A stretch of DNA of 64,000 bases from Flavobacterium algicola (GCF_022399565.1 NZ_JAJTUT010000001.1:558001-622000), one strand, 5' to 3'. Shown: positions 38,420 through 48,180, numbered from the stretch's first letter. Numbers and translations are program-made. The notes: generated by a model from the sequence alone, not told the origin.

Positions 38420-39283
38420 ATGAGACAACTAAAAATTACCAAACAGGTTACCAATCGTGAAACCGCATCATTAGATAAATATTTACAAGAAATAGGTAAA
38501 GTTGATCTTATTACTGCTGACGAAGAAGTAGAATTGGCACAAAAGATTAAAGCAGGAGACCAACAAGCTCTTGAAAAATTAACTAAAGCTAACTTACGTT
38601 TTGTGGTTTCGGTAGCGAAACAATATCAAAATCAAGGTTTGACACTTCCCGATTTGATTAATGAAGGAAATTTAGGTTTGATTAAAGCTGCACAACGTTT
38701 TGATGAGACGCGTGGTTTTAAATTTATATCATATGCTGTATGGTGGATTCGTCAATCTATCTTGCAAGCTTTGGCTGAGCAATCTCGTATTGTTCGTTTG
38801 CCATTGAACAAAATTGGTTCTATCAATAAAATCAACAAGATGTACGCTTTGTTAGAGCAGTCTAATGAACGTCCACCATCTGCTGAGGAAATTGCAAAAG
38901 AGTTAGACATGACAGTTAATGATGTAAAGGAGTCTATGAAAAACTCTGGTCGTCACTTATCAATGGATGCACCTCTAGTTGAAGGAGAAGATTCTAACCT
39001 ATATGACGTATTACGTTCTGGTGAATCTCCAAATCCTGATAGAGAGTTGATCCACGAATCATTGCGTACTGAAATTGAGCGTTCGCTTGAAACATTGACT
39101 CCTCGTGAGGCAGATGTAGTTCGTTTGTATTTTGGCCTTGGAGATCAACACCCAATGACACTAGAAGAAATTGGTGAAACTTTTGACCTAACTCGTGAGC
39201 GTGTACGTCAGATTAAGGAAAAAGCGATTCGCAGATTAAAACATACTTCAAGAAGTAAAATCTTGAAAACATATTTAGGATAA
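38420..39283 (+). CDS. rpoD: Primary sigma factor RpoD/SigA (Bacteroidetes type)
   Basis: A 287-residue sigma-70 factor. Region 1.2 begins at about residue 17 ([22 protein letters not shown]), and regions 2.1-2.4 contain [17 protein letters not shown] and [10 protein letters not shown]. Region 3 follows, and region 4 ends with [22 protein letters not shown]. Region 1.1 and the non-conserved insert of E. coli RpoD are absent, as is normal for this phylum, whose housekeeping sigma recognises TTG/TAnnTTTG promoters. It has a rare Shine-Dalgarno and a structured leader element upstream. Confidence 0.97.
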   Translation: MRQLKITKQVTNRETASLDKYLQEIGKVDLITADEEVELAQKIKAGDQQALEKLTKANLRFVVSVAKQYQNQGLTLPDLINEGNLGLIKAAQRFDETRGFKFISYAVWWIRQSILQALAEQSRIVRLPLNKIGSINKINKMYALLEQSNERPPSAEEIAKELDMTVNDVKESMKNSGRHLSMDAPLVEGEDSNLYDVLRSGESPNPDRELIHESLRTEIERSLETLTPREADVVRLYFGLGDQHPMTLEEIGETFDLTRERVRQIKEKAIRRLKHTSRSKILKTYLG

Positions 39284-39304
39284 TCTACATGTTAACCTAC
39301 TTTG

Positions 39305-39334
39305 AACTCCAGCTAATCACTGGAGTTTTTTTTT
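39305..39334 (+). terminator. rpoD terminator
   Basis: An 8 bp stem, AACTCCAG (39305-39312) and CTGGAGTT (39320-39327), is followed by a T-run. Confidence 0.85.
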
Positions 39335-39438
39335 ATTATTATTAAAGCTAATAAAATCACGAGCTAGCATTAATTTAACATAAACCTCTAACAAACAAAC
39401 TATTAATCCATATCTTTATTTTCGAAAAAATCAAAGTC

Positions 39439-40056
39439 ATGAGAAAAATTATTGTCGCATTATCATTGCTAGCCGTAATCGCTTGCAAAAACAAGGAAGA
39501 AAACAATAGTGAACCTAGCATAATGGAGGCTGCAGATGGAGTAAAAAACCTCAACAAAGCTGCAGATGCACTTAAAGATTATGAGAAAAAAACGGAAGAA
39601 CTGAAAAAGTTAAGTCCGGTTTCTAATGCTGTTTTTAAACAAGTATTAACCGATCGCTTAGATGATTTACCAAGGACTAGTTATAACGCCGGAGCTGCCT
39701 CTTCAATGGGAATGAGCACAGCCGAAGCTAATTATGGAGAAGTGAATACTAAAGCTGTAAAAGTTACTTTGCTTGACGGAGCAGGAGAAACAGGAAGCGC
39801 GATGTTGGCCATTATACATATGACACTTGCAATGGATATGGAATCTATAGAAGGTACCAAAACAGAACAGACAGAGGAATTTAATGAATATCGATCTTTG
39901 ACTCAAAATAATACAGACCCTAATAGCTACACTAATTCTAAAATCACTTTTATTTACAAAGAAAGGTTTCAAATTACTTTTGAAGGATTCAAAATGCAGT
40001 TGGATGAATTAAAATCATATGCCAAAAGACTAGATTTATCTCAACTCGATCAATAA
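39439..40056 (+). CDS. Putative lipoprotein of unknown function (205 aa)
   Basis: A 205-residue protein with a lipoprotein signal peptide (LAVIAC, acylated Cys16). A Lys/Glu-rich helical stretch (about 30-60) follows, then a mixed alpha/beta domain with the segment GETGSAMLAIIHMTLAMDM. No family is recognised. It stands alone between rpoD and rpe. An envelope location in the periplasm is expected from the lipobox. Confidence 0.75.
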   Translation: MRKIIVALSLLAVIACKNKEENNSEPSIMEAADGVKNLNKAADALKDYEKKTEELKKLSPVSNAVFKQVLTDRLDDLPRTSYNAGAASSMGMSTAEANYGEVNTKAVKVTLLDGAGETGSAMLAIIHMTLAMDMESIEGTKTEQTEEFNEYRSLTQNNTDPNSYTNSKITFIYKERFQITFEGFKMQLDELKSYAKRLDLSQLDQ

Positions 40057-40192
40057 GCTTTATGAGTATATTTAGATTGTATATTTGATCAATGCGCAAT
40101 TGTTACCAATTCCCCTGCCTGTTATTTACATTTATGATTTCACTTTAAAATGTGTTTTAACAAAATCTGATATTCATTTTATTTATAAAAAC

Positions 40193-40200
40193 TATCTTTG
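40193..40200 (+). promoter_or_regulatory. rpe promoter core (TATCTTTG)
   Basis: A full TAnnTTTG match 27 bp before the ATG; the -33 position has no clear TTG. Confidence 0.5.
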
Positions 40201-40227
40201 CAGTAAAAACACTTAGTTTATACTATT

Positions 40228-40890
40228 ATGAAAAATACATTAATTGCACCATCAGTATTAGCAGCTGACTTTGCCAATCTAGAACGTGATATCAAAATGA
40301 TTAATGCAAGTGAAGCCGATTGGTTTCATATTGACATCATGGACGGTGTATTTGTTCCAAATATTTCTTTTGGAATGCCCGTTTTAGAAGCCATAAAAAG
40401 ACATGCTACTAAGACCATCGACGTACACTTAATGATTGTTGATCCAGATCGTTACATTTCGGCTTTTAAAAAACTTGGAGCAGATATTTTGACGGTACAT
40501 TTTGAAGCTTGTACTCATTTGCACAGAACGCTGCAAGCTATTAAAGCAGAAGGCATGAAAGCTGGTGTTGCTTTAAACCCACATACAAGTATCGATCTAC
40601 TAGAAGATGTTATCAATGATATTGACCTAGTTTGTATTATGAGTGTAAATCCAGGTTTTGGAGGACAGTCTTTTATAGAAAACACTTATGCTAAGGTAAG
40701 TAAATTGAAAGCTTTGATTGATCGAAAAGGAGCATCGACTATTATTGAAATAGACGGTGGTGTAACCAATAAAAATGCAAAACAGCTAGTTGAATCCGGT
40801 GCAGATGTACTTGTCGCTGGAAGCTACGTTTTTGGAGCAGAAAACCCAACTGCAACTGTTGCAGACTTAAAAAAGTTGACTTCTTTCTAA
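40228..40890 (+). CDS. rpe: Ribulose-phosphate 3-epimerase
   Basis: A 220-residue TIM-barrel epimerase that interconverts ribulose-5-phosphate and xylulose-5-phosphate in the pentose phosphate pathway. Key blocks are IAPSVLAADFANLERDI, the metal-binding HIDIMDGVFVPNISFG, DVHLMIV, MSVNPGFGGQSFI and EIDGGVTNKNAKQLVESGADVLVAGS (split as EIDGGVTNKN and GADVLVAGSYVF). It has its own promoter and terminator. Confidence 0.97.
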   Translation: MKNTLIAPSVLAADFANLERDIKMINASEADWFHIDIMDGVFVPNISFGMPVLEAIKRHATKTIDVHLMIVDPDRYISAFKKLGADILTVHFEACTHLHRTLQAIKAEGMKAGVALNPHTSIDLLEDVINDIDLVCIMSVNPGFGGQSFIENTYAKVSKLKALIDRKGASTIIEIDGGVTNKNAKQLVESGADVLVAGSYVFGAENPTATVADLKKLTSF

Positions 40891-40913
40891 GAAAACAACA
40901 ATAACCATTTTAC

Positions 40914-40952
40914 AAAAGCTGTCTAGAAATTTATCTTGACAGCTTTTTTTTT
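40914..40952 (+). terminator. rpe terminator
   Basis: AAAAGCTGTC (40914-40923) pairs with GACAGCTTTT (40938-40947). The stem extends inward by AGA/TCT after one mismatch and is followed by a T-run. Confidence 0.85.
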
Positions 40953-41447
40953 GAAAAATTACTTATAACTAAGTTTTATAACTTTACATAAAGATACTTT
41001 TACAGTGAATACAAGAGGTTTTCCACTTCTTTTTATACAAAGGTTTTGTTGGAAAATTTTCAGTAATCAGTAATTATTATACTCAAGAAGTTGTTCTGTT
41101 TCATACAGGTTCGATCAGAGAATCAATTTCGCAATAAATATATTTCCAATTCTTAATTAGCCACTGTACAACTTTACAAGCTGTGAAATATCATTAAATA
41201 CCATCGAAATCTACTGTAATTTTTGTTTACTCAATTTCTCCATGCTAAGAGTCTTATTACAGATTTTCTTCATTTAGAATATAAAAAAGTATTTTTTTTT
41301 CTTCTAATTACATTTATCCAATTCAGGGATATTATACACCTTCTTATCCTACTGTATATAGGAGCTAAGCAAAAAACACAAAAATATATTTTTATCAAAA
41401 ATTTACCATAAATTAACTAAAAACAATTCGAATTTTAACTTTTAATT
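40953..41447. other. Long AT-rich upstream region of the alginate locus
   Basis: About 500 bp without a convincing gene. A 62-codon frame at 41223-41411 is hydrophobic and AT-rich but has no family features, and I treat it as noise. The promoter and operator of the SusC gene lie at its right border. Confidence 0.55.
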
Positions 41448-41477
41448 TTGAATTACTTAAAAATGTCCGTATATTGC
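41448..41477 (+). promoter_or_regulatory. Promoter of the alginate locus (TTG-N19-TATATTGC)
   Basis: TTG at 41448-41450 and TATATTGC at 41470-41477 are exactly 19 bp apart; the -7 element matches in six positions. Transcription would start around 41481, just before the palindromic operator. Confidence 0.5.
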
Positions 41478-41488
41478 AAACCCGCACT

Positions 41489-41521
41489 GGTAAACCAAAT
41501 TGGTAATCCAACTTGGTTTAC
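41489..41521. promoter_or_regulatory. Palindromic operator downstream of the alginate promoter
   Basis: GTAAACCAA (41490-41498) is inverted as TTGGTTTAC (41513-41521). Nested inside is TTGG-TAAT-CCAA (41500-41511), and the left arm itself forms TGGT-AA-ACCA (41488-41497). TGGT/ACCA half-sites resemble operators of FadR/GntR-type repressors, which control alginate genes in other bacteria. The position at about +8 to +41 fits a roadblock repressor. No GntR gene lies in this window. Confidence 0.6.
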
Positions 41522-41548
41522 GAATATATTAACTAAAAAAAATCCATT

Positions 41549-44500
41549 ATGAATTTAAAAATTAAGTTATCGTTACTGGTCATTTTGCTATTTAATTTAG
41601 TGGCGTTTGCCCAAAATAGTTATAAATTGACAGGAACAGTATTATCAGCCTCGGACAATCTTCCAATCCCAGGTGTTAATGTCAATATTGCAAAATCAAC
41701 AAAAGGAGTCTCTACAGATTTTGATGGAAATTATGCCATTGATGTAAAAAGCGGTGACGTTCTTCAATTTTCATATCTAGGTTTTACTACTCAAGTACAG
41801 ATTATAGAAAATCAGAAAAAGATAAACATATTATTAAAAGAGAATGCATCAATGCTCGACGATGTTGTTGTCATTGGTTATGGGACACAAAAAAAATCGC
41901 ACTTAACGGGAGCTATATCCAAGGTTACAAATGATGACCTTGACCAAATCGCAGTTGCCAGAGTTGATGATGCCTTGGTAGGACAAGTATCTGGTGTAAA
42001 CATACAGGCCACAGATGGTGAAGCAGGTGCTGCTCCAACAATTACGATTAGAGGAGTTGGTTCTATGGCTGGTGATTCTACGCCATTGATTGTTGTAGAT
42101 GGTATTATAGTAGATTCTAGTTTTCTAGGTTCTTTAAACATGAATAATGTAGAATCATTTGAGATTTTAAAAGATGCTGCATCCTCTTCTATCTATGGAT
42201 CTAAAGGATCAAACGGTATTATTATGATTACCATGAAGTCTGGTGTCGCTGGAAAAACAAAATTTAATTACAGCACATATACTGGAATTAAAACGCCAAG
42301 AAAAAGTGAAGCTTATGGCTATACCACTGCCGATTGGGCAAAACAACAAACAGATGCTGGTTTAGAGCTATCACCTTACACAGTTGCTCAATTGCAGATT
42401 GGAACAGATCGCTCTTGGCAAGATGTTTTCTTTGAAACGGGTGTGATTACAAATCACTCTATCTCTCTTAGAGGAGGTAATGAGAAAACTAAGTTTGCGA
42501 CTAGTTTAAATTACACAAATGACGAAGGTGTCTTATTATTAGACAATTACAAAAAATACGGTGCACGATTAAAAGTGGATAGTAAGGTAAGTGATAAAAT
42601 TACTGTTGGTGCCAACTTGAGCCCTTCGTTTACTAATAGAAGAAGATTTTCTGAAAACATACATAATGTTGCTCGTCACCAACCTTGGTTACCAATATAT
42701 CATACAGAAGAAACACTTCGTTTTATTGATCCAAATGGTGTGTACGCTGGTCTAGTTCCTGGAGATTATGCTCGAATGGTACATTTTGAAATGTTCGATT
42801 TAGATGGAGATGGTCAAATTAATGATATTCTTCAAAATATTGGTAATAGTAATAATCAGAATCCTTATGCCAGAGTATCGGAACGTAACAGAACAGATCA
42901 AAAATTCCAGTTGTATGGTAGTTTTTACGGACAATACCATATTACAAAAGATTTAACTTTCAAATCTACATTGGCAGGTTCTTATGATGATACAAAAAGA
43001 ACTGACTACCTAGGTGTTTTAGGTAAAGAAAGCCCTACTGATGCTTATATGACTGAGATTGCTCAAAAAGAGAACTATATTATTTTTGACAACTTTTTTA
43101 ACTACAATAAATCAGTTGGAAAACATGATATTGGTGTTACTGCAGGTATGTCTGTAGAAAGTAGAAATTATTTCTTTTCAACTGTTACAGGAACAGGATA
43201 CACTAATGATGTTGTACAACAAATTACAAATGCAACAACAATTTCTGATGCAGATGCATTTGAATGGCAAAAAAGAGGGATTTCGTACGTATCTAGAGTT
43301 AACTACGCTTACAACGATAAATACTTAGCGTCTATAAGTATGAGACGTGACGGAAGTTCAATTTTTGGTTCTAAATATCAATATGGTAATTTTCCAGCGG
43401 CGTCTATAGGTTGGAATATTGGTAAAGAAGCTTTTTTAATAGACAATAATTTTATTAAGAATTTAAAATTTAGAGCTAGTTATGGTGTTACTGGTAACGA
43501 CCGTTTGAACACTGGAGCAGTTGATCCAGATGCACAAGGAAGTACTTCTACATTAAGCACAGGTAACATACTTGTTGATTACTATCCACATTTAGCTTTA
43601 CTTACTGCAGATGGTTCTAGTTATAGTGTTGATGGTGGAGTGCAGGCAGGTTTGTCTCCAGCCAATATCGCTAATCCTGAATTAAAATGGGAACGTTTAA
43701 TTGAATTTAACCCAGGTTTGGATTTTGGAATTTTAAATAATAGAATTACAGGCTCTGTTGACTGGTACCAAAGAACTAGTGATCAATTATTATTACCCAA
43801 TCCGATATCTGCTACGACAGGATTTTCTAATGCCTTGGTAAACTTAGGAAAAGTTAAAAATACAGGTTGGGAATTTGAGTTGAGAACCAAAAACATCAGT
43901 ACACGTGATTTCAAATGGAGCACTACATTTATTGGGACAACAAACAACAATACTTTGATTGACTTTGCTGATTCAAATGGACAAATTACGAGTCTAGATC
44001 CTAGCCGTCCTGCTGAATGGATCAATCTTGAAGGACAACCTATCTCTTTGTTTTACGGATATGTTGTAGATAAAGAATTAGCTTTTGAAGATAGAGACAG
44101 ACCCTACAGACACGTTGGTGCACAAGCAGGTTTGGTTTATGTAAAAGATTTAAATGGTGATGGTGTTTTGGATAGCGAAGATAAAACAGTTTTGGGTAAT
44201 CCCTACCCAGAGCTTATTTGGAGTATGACAAATGAATTTAGTATTGGTAATGTTGATGTTTCATTTATGTTCCAAGGTTCACACGGTGCCGAAGTGAGAA
44301 ACATAGCAGATCACTATTTATTTAGTAATAATAACAATAGAACTTACTTGGATACGGCTGAAAATACAGAATTTTTAGTAGATAAATTTTTTACTAGTAG
44401 TATTGTTCAAGACGCATCTTATATTGCTTTAAGAAATGTAAGTATTGGATACAATTTCTCAAAAGACCTATTGGATAAAATTGGAGTGTCTGGATTAAAA

Positions 44501-44662
44501 ATCTATGCAACAGGACAAAATTTAATGTATAAAACAGCAGCAAATTACACCGGATGGAACCCAGAAGCAGTAGACAAAACGAGTCCTACTCAATATGGTT
44601 ACCAAAGAGGTGGGTCTCCTATCTACAGTACGATATCCTTAGGTTTGAATTTAGACTTTTAA
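41549..44662 (+). CDS. susC: SusC/RagA-type TonB-dependent receptor of the alginate locus
   Basis: A 1037-residue outer-membrane receptor. A signal peptide ends near FAQN, followed by a carboxypeptidase-regulatory-like domain (about 24-105) and the TonB-interacting region with VVIGYGTQKKSHLTGAIS. The plug (about 115-225) contains VDDALVGQVSGVNIQ and SSSIYGSKGSNGIIMIT, and a barrel continues to the C-terminal NLDF. It works with the SusD lipoprotein to import oligosaccharides, here probably alginate oligomers because a PL7 lyase follows. It heads a four-gene operon. Confidence 0.95.
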   Translation: MNLKIKLSLLVILLFNLVAFAQNSYKLTGTVLSASDNLPIPGVNVNIAKSTKGVSTDFDGNYAIDVKSGDVLQFSYLGFTTQVQIIENQKKINILLKENASMLDDVVVIGYGTQKKSHLTGAISKVTNDDLDQIAVARVDDALVGQVSGVNIQATDGEAGAAPTITIRGVGSMAGDSTPLIVVDGIIVDSSFLGSLNMNNVESFEILKDAASSSIYGSKGSNGIIMITMKSGVAGKTKFNYSTYTGIKTPRKSEAYGYTTADWAKQQTDAGLELSPYTVAQLQIGTDRSWQDVFFETGVITNHSISLRGGNEKTKFATSLNYTNDEGVLLLDNYKKYGARLKVDSKVSDKITVGANLSPSFTNRRRFSENIHNVARHQPWLPIYHTEETLRFIDPNGVYAGLVPGDYARMVHFEMFDLDGDGQINDILQNIGNSNNQNPYARVSERNRTDQKFQLYGSFYGQYHITKDLTFKSTLAGSYDDTKRTDYLGVLGKESPTDAYMTEIAQKENYIIFDNFFNYNKSVGKHDIGVTAGMSVESRNYFFSTVTGTGYTNDVVQQITNATTISDADAFEWQKRGISYVSRVNYAYNDKYLASISMRRDGSSIFGSKYQYGNFPAASIGWNIGKEAFLIDNNFIKNLKFRASYGVTGNDRLNTGAVDPDAQGSTSTLSTGNILVDYYPHLALLTADGSSYSVDGGVQAGLSPANIANPELKWERLIEFNPGLDFGILNNRITGSVDWYQRTSDQLLLPNPISATTGFSNALVNLGKVKNTGWEFELRTKNISTRDFKWSTTFIGTTNNNTLIDFADSNGQITSLDPSRPAEWINLEGQPISLFYGYVVDKELAFEDRDRPYRHVGAQAGLVYVKDLNGDGVLDSEDKTVLGNPYPELIWSMTNEFSIGNVDVSFMFQGSHGAEVRNIADHYLFSNNNNRTYLDTAENTEFLVDKFFTSSIVQDASYIALRNVSIGYNFSKDLLDKIGVSGLKIYATGQNLMYKTAANYTGWNPEAVDKTSPTQYGYQRGGSPIYSTISLGLNLDF

Positions 44663-44694
44663 TAATTCCTTTAATCGATAAAATAAATAATATT

Positions 44695-46164
44695 ATGAAA
44701 TATATAAAATATATAACTGTCATACTAACAGTAGGTGTATTCGCATCTTGCAGCGATTTCTTATCTCCCGCTCCTAGTTCCAGTATTACTTCTGGTAATT
44801 ACTACACCACGGCAGAAGAATTAGAAACAGGTTTGATAGGTGCTTATGCTGCTGTCAAGGGGATCAATGATTATGACAAGGATAATAATCACGGTGTACA
44901 ATATGAGTTCTATGTAACCGAAATGCGTAGTGATAATACAAGTACAAAAAGTCCTGATTCTGAGGATGCCTCAGATGCGGGTCAACTAGAAAGTTTTAGT
45001 GTATTACCAACAAATAGTTTTGTACTGAATTACTATTCTAGCTATTTTCAAATAATCTACAGAGCAAATGTAATATTAGAAAATCTAGGTGTAGTTACTG
45101 ATACTAATAAAGCTGCAGCACTTGAAGGTGAAGCGAAGTTTCTAAGAGCATATGCTTATTTTAACCTTGTTCGACTATTTGGAGATTTACCATTAATCAA
45201 TCGAGTAATATCTCCTGCTGAAACTGATATTCAATACACAAGAGTTAGCTCAAGTGTCATTTATGATCTTATTGTAGCCGATTTAGATAATGCTGTTTCG
45301 GGTCTAGATCCTGACATTACTGGATTTGCAACTTATAAAACTAGAGCATCAAAAGCAGCTGCTCAAGCCTTGTTGGCAAAAGTGCACTTAACAATAGGAA
45401 CTCCTGATTCGTACACTAAAGCGCAGCTATTATGCGAAAGCATAATCAATAGTCAAAAATTTTCTCTTAAAGATGATTTTCATGATGTGTTTTACACTGA
45501 GCTAAACTCTGAAATTATATTTGCGATCGGTTACGAAAATGGTATTCAAAACAACAGCCAATTATTTTCATCAGAATGGATGAATGCAGTGGGTAGAACT
45601 AGTGGTGTTAATTATGCAACCTCTGATGTTATCGCTGCAATAGACGCTAATGGAGGACAAAGAGTTGCAGATTCTTATAGAGAAGATCCGATTTCGACTG
45701 GAACTATTAGATACCAAGTAGCTAAATATTTTCCAAATGGTGAAAATGGAGGAATTGACGGAAAAACATTTACTGGTTTACCTAGATTAGCGGGTAATGA
45801 CTGGATTATTTTGAGATATGCAGATGTATTGTTAATGCATACAGAAGCTATTATGGCAGGAGCTAGCGAGACGTCTGCTTCAACTGCAGTTGCATCGTTT
45901 AAGTTGGTAAGAGACAGAGCTGGATTAAATACGCCTAATTCGATTAAAAAAACTGATTTACTTTTAGAAAGACGTGTCGAATTTGCTTTTGAGAATCAAA
46001 GATTCTTTGATTTAGTTCGTTTTGGTGAAGCTGAATCTGTACTTAGAGCTTTTTCATTGGCTAATGATTTCACATTTGATTCAACTGATTTATTATTGCC
46101 TATTCCGCAAAACGAAATCAATTTAAGTAAAGGTGCTATGAACCAAAACCCAGGTTATAATTAA
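44695..46164 (+). CDS. susD: SusD/RagB-family outer-membrane lipoprotein of the alginate locus
   Basis: A 489-residue lipoprotein. The ATG at 44695 is chosen over an upstream ATG in frame at 44554, because the latter overlaps susC and would bury the signal peptide. With this start the lipobox VFASC gives Cys at about residue 18. The helical SusD core shows LEGEAKFLRAYAYFNLVRLFGDLPL and the C-terminal RRVEFAFENQRFFDLVRFG and LLPIPQNEINLS. It binds the glycan at the cell surface and acts as the lid of SusC. Confidence 0.94.
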   Translation: MKYIKYITVILTVGVFASCSDFLSPAPSSSITSGNYYTTAEELETGLIGAYAAVKGINDYDKDNNHGVQYEFYVTEMRSDNTSTKSPDSEDASDAGQLESFSVLPTNSFVLNYYSSYFQIIYRANVILENLGVVTDTNKAAALEGEAKFLRAYAYFNLVRLFGDLPLINRVISPAETDIQYTRVSSSVIYDLIVADLDNAVSGLDPDITGFATYKTRASKAAAQALLAKVHLTIGTPDSYTKAQLLCESIINSQKFSLKDDFHDVFYTELNSEIIFAIGYENGIQNNSQLFSSEWMNAVGRTSGVNYATSDVIAAIDANGGQRVADSYREDPISTGTIRYQVAKYFPNGENGGIDGKTFTGLPRLAGNDWIILRYADVLLMHTEAIMAGASETSASTAVASFKLVRDRAGLNTPNSIKKTDLLLERRVEFAFENQRFFDLVRFGEAESVLRAFSLANDFTFDSTDLLLPIPQNEINLSKGAMNQNPGYN

Positions 46165-46184
46165 GATAAAAAAAACATATAATT

Positions 46185-47141
46185 ATGAAAAACAATAATA
46201 TAATAAAACGAATCGCAAAATTCAGCAGTAGTGCTGTTGCGCTTATGGCTTGTTTTTTACTAGCATCTTGCGACCCCACTATTGATTCACTAAAGTTTGA
46301 TTTACCAGAGGCGAATTCAAAAGAGGATTTAAATCCTCCGATAGCTAATTTTGCTGCAACAGAAACAGCCGATTATTTAACTTACACTTTTTCTAATACC
46401 TCTTCAAGTGCAACAGATTACACTTGGAATTACGGAGATGGATCCTCTAGTGTAGGTAAAGATGGATCAAATACATTTCCTGCTGAAGGAACGTATACAG
46501 TTAGTTTGACAGCGATAGACAAATTAGGAAAAACGAGCACATTTACATCTGATATTGTGGTTGTAAAACCAATCATCCCGCCGTCAATAATTCCAGACAT
46601 TTTAAATGGTGACTTTAGCGATGGCCAAGATAATTGGAAATTTAGCAGCTTCTCTGGAGGAACCACAAGTCCTTATAACACAAGTGGTGATGGATCATGG
46701 CTGAACTATGATGGATCTGACAATGGCTCTAAAACTGCTGGTGCCAAATGGACACAATCCACATCGGCTGGAGTATATACAAGCAGTAAAACTAGATATG
46801 CATACCAAGCCATATTAATTACTCCTAATACTCCCTATATATTAGAGTATGAATATGCCATTAAAACAGAAGCGGAACAAGATGGTGTTGCTGCAGGTGG
46901 TAATAGAATCATTGGAGAAATTTTAAATGGTCAGTTTTCTGACGGTGCTGATGCCATAGCAAGTTCTACTGCAGGACCATTAGCACAAGATGTTGGTCTT
47001 AAAACTTTAGGAAAGACAACTTTTACAAAAGTCACTAAACTATTTACATCGAATGCCACAGGAGCAGTTTCGATATTAATCTATGGCGTAACTGATGTTG
47101 ATGCATACGTTGATAACGTTAAGGTTTATCCAGCAAATTAA
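46185..47141 (+). CDS. PKD-domain surface lipoprotein (SusE/F-position glycan-binding protein)
   Basis: A 318-residue lipoprotein (lipobox LLASC, Cys about 29). A PKD domain (about 48-128) shows DYTWNYGDGSSSVGKDG and FPAEGTYTVSLTAID. The C-terminal ~180 residues start with ILNGDFSDGQDNWKF and look like a jelly-roll carbohydrate-binding module. It lies 20 bp after susD and 5 bp before the lyase gene, the position where accessory glycan-binding proteins of Sus-like loci are found. Binding of alginate is inferred from context. Confidence 0.85.
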   Translation: MKNNNIIKRIAKFSSSAVALMACFLLASCDPTIDSLKFDLPEANSKEDLNPPIANFAATETADYLTYTFSNTSSSATDYTWNYGDGSSSVGKDGSNTFPAEGTYTVSLTAIDKLGKTSTFTSDIVVVKPIIPPSIIPDILNGDFSDGQDNWKFSSFSGGTTSPYNTSGDGSWLNYDGSDNGSKTAGAKWTQSTSAGVYTSSKTRYAYQAILITPNTPYILEYEYAIKTEAEQDGVAAGGNRIIGEILNGQFSDGADAIASSTAGPLAQDVGLKTLGKTTFTKVTKLFTSNATGAVSILIYGVTDVDAYVDNVKVYPAN

Positions 47142-47146
47142 TTAAT

Positions 47147-48070
47147 ATGATAAAATACTTAGTAAAAGGGTTGCTTTTCTTTTTATTTATTACACTTATA
47201 TCTGTTAATGCTACTTGCCAAGAAAAGGCAGGTAGCACAACAGCTATCACTTTCGAAACAGAAAAGAAAGTAGAAAAAAAGAAGAGAAGAAAAAGAGTCA
47301 AATTACCCAATATTGATCTAAGTCATTGGAGTGTTACTACCCCAGAATTAAATCATAAGGGAAGTGCTCTAAGTGTACAGCCTCCAGAAATCTTGAATTA
47401 CGCAAAAGATAAAAGACTTCTGCCTTATATGTACAATGATTCTACTAGTGGTGCACTCGTATTTTACTCCTTCCCTAGTGCTGCTACCACAGCAAATACA
47501 AAATATACCCGATCTGAATTAAGAGAACAGATGGTACCGGGTGACAATAAGACCAATTGGACTTTTGCACAAGGGGCTAAAATGAAGGGTAAACTTGCTA
47601 TGGGTGAAGTTTCAAAAGATGCTGACGGAAAATACCACAGAGTAATAATTATGCAAATTCATGGGGTGTTAACAGACGAACAACGCGATTTAATTGGTCA
47701 AAAGGACAACAATGCACCACCAATTTTAAAGATTTACTGGCAAAATGGTAAAATTAGAGTCAAGACAAAAGTTCTAAAAAACCTAAACGCTACAGGAACC
47801 GATCTTTTACATGAAGATGCATGGGATGATGACGATGGTTTTAATTTTGAAGAAGAGGTTGGATTTGGTCGATTTACTCTCGAAGTACAAATATCTGATG
47901 GCGAAATGGTGATCATCTTAAACAACACAGAATATAAAGTATACGACAGTATTCACATGCGAAAGTGGGGAATTTTTGAAAACTACTTTAAAGCTGGAAA
48001 TTATTTTCAATCAAGGGATGAAGGTGCCTTTGCTAGAGTTAAATTTTATGAGCTAGAAGTAAGCCATTAA
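47147..48070 (+). CDS. Polysaccharide lyase family 7 alginate lyase
   Basis: A 307-residue protein with signal peptide (cleavage near residue 25) and a basic linker (KKKRRKR at about 44-50). The PL7 jelly-roll carries the three classic blocks: YTRSELREQ (Arg122 and Arg126), QIHG (Gln170, His172) and YFKAGNYFQ (Tyr286). These residues perform beta-elimination of alginate; the QIH variant is often linked to polyguluronate preference. It is the last gene of the alginate operon and ends before a bidirectional terminator. The Cys near residue 24 could also make it a lipoprotein. Confidence 0.93.
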   Translation: MIKYLVKGLLFFLFITLISVNATCQEKAGSTTAITFETEKKVEKKKRRKRVKLPNIDLSHWSVTTPELNHKGSALSVQPPEILNYAKDKRLLPYMYNDSTSGALVFYSFPSAATTANTKYTRSELREQMVPGDNKTNWTFAQGAKMKGKLAMGEVSKDADGKYHRVIIMQIHGVLTDEQRDLIGQKDNNAPPILKIYWQNGKIRVKTKVLKNLNATGTDLLHEDAWDDDDGFNFEEEVGFGRFTLEVQISDGEMVIILNNTEYKVYDSIHMRKWGIFENYFKAGNYFQSRDEGAFARVKFYELEVSH

Positions 48071-48127
48071 TCGCTTATATTATATTTTTTTTGTGTCGTT
48101 ATTTTCAGGACGAGAAATAAATTAGAA

Positions 48128-48160
48128 AGAAGAGGCTGTTCATTACGAACAGCCTCTTCT
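48128..48160. terminator. Bidirectional terminator between alginate and fructan loci
   Basis: A perfect 14 bp stem, AGAAGAGGCTGTTC (48128-48141) and its complement (48147-48160), with a 5-nt loop. Confidence 0.88.
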
Positions 48161-48180
48161 TATTTAATTGATGTATACTA

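Noticed and set aside
41223..41411. 62-codon frame upstream of the alginate susC
   Set aside because: It is AT-rich, hydrophobic and repetitive, with no promoter or conservation evidence; the composition explains it.
44554..44694. Longer N-terminus of the alginate SusD starting inside susC
   Set aside because: It would put 47 residues before a normal lipoprotein signal peptide; the ATG at 44695 gives the expected SusD start.
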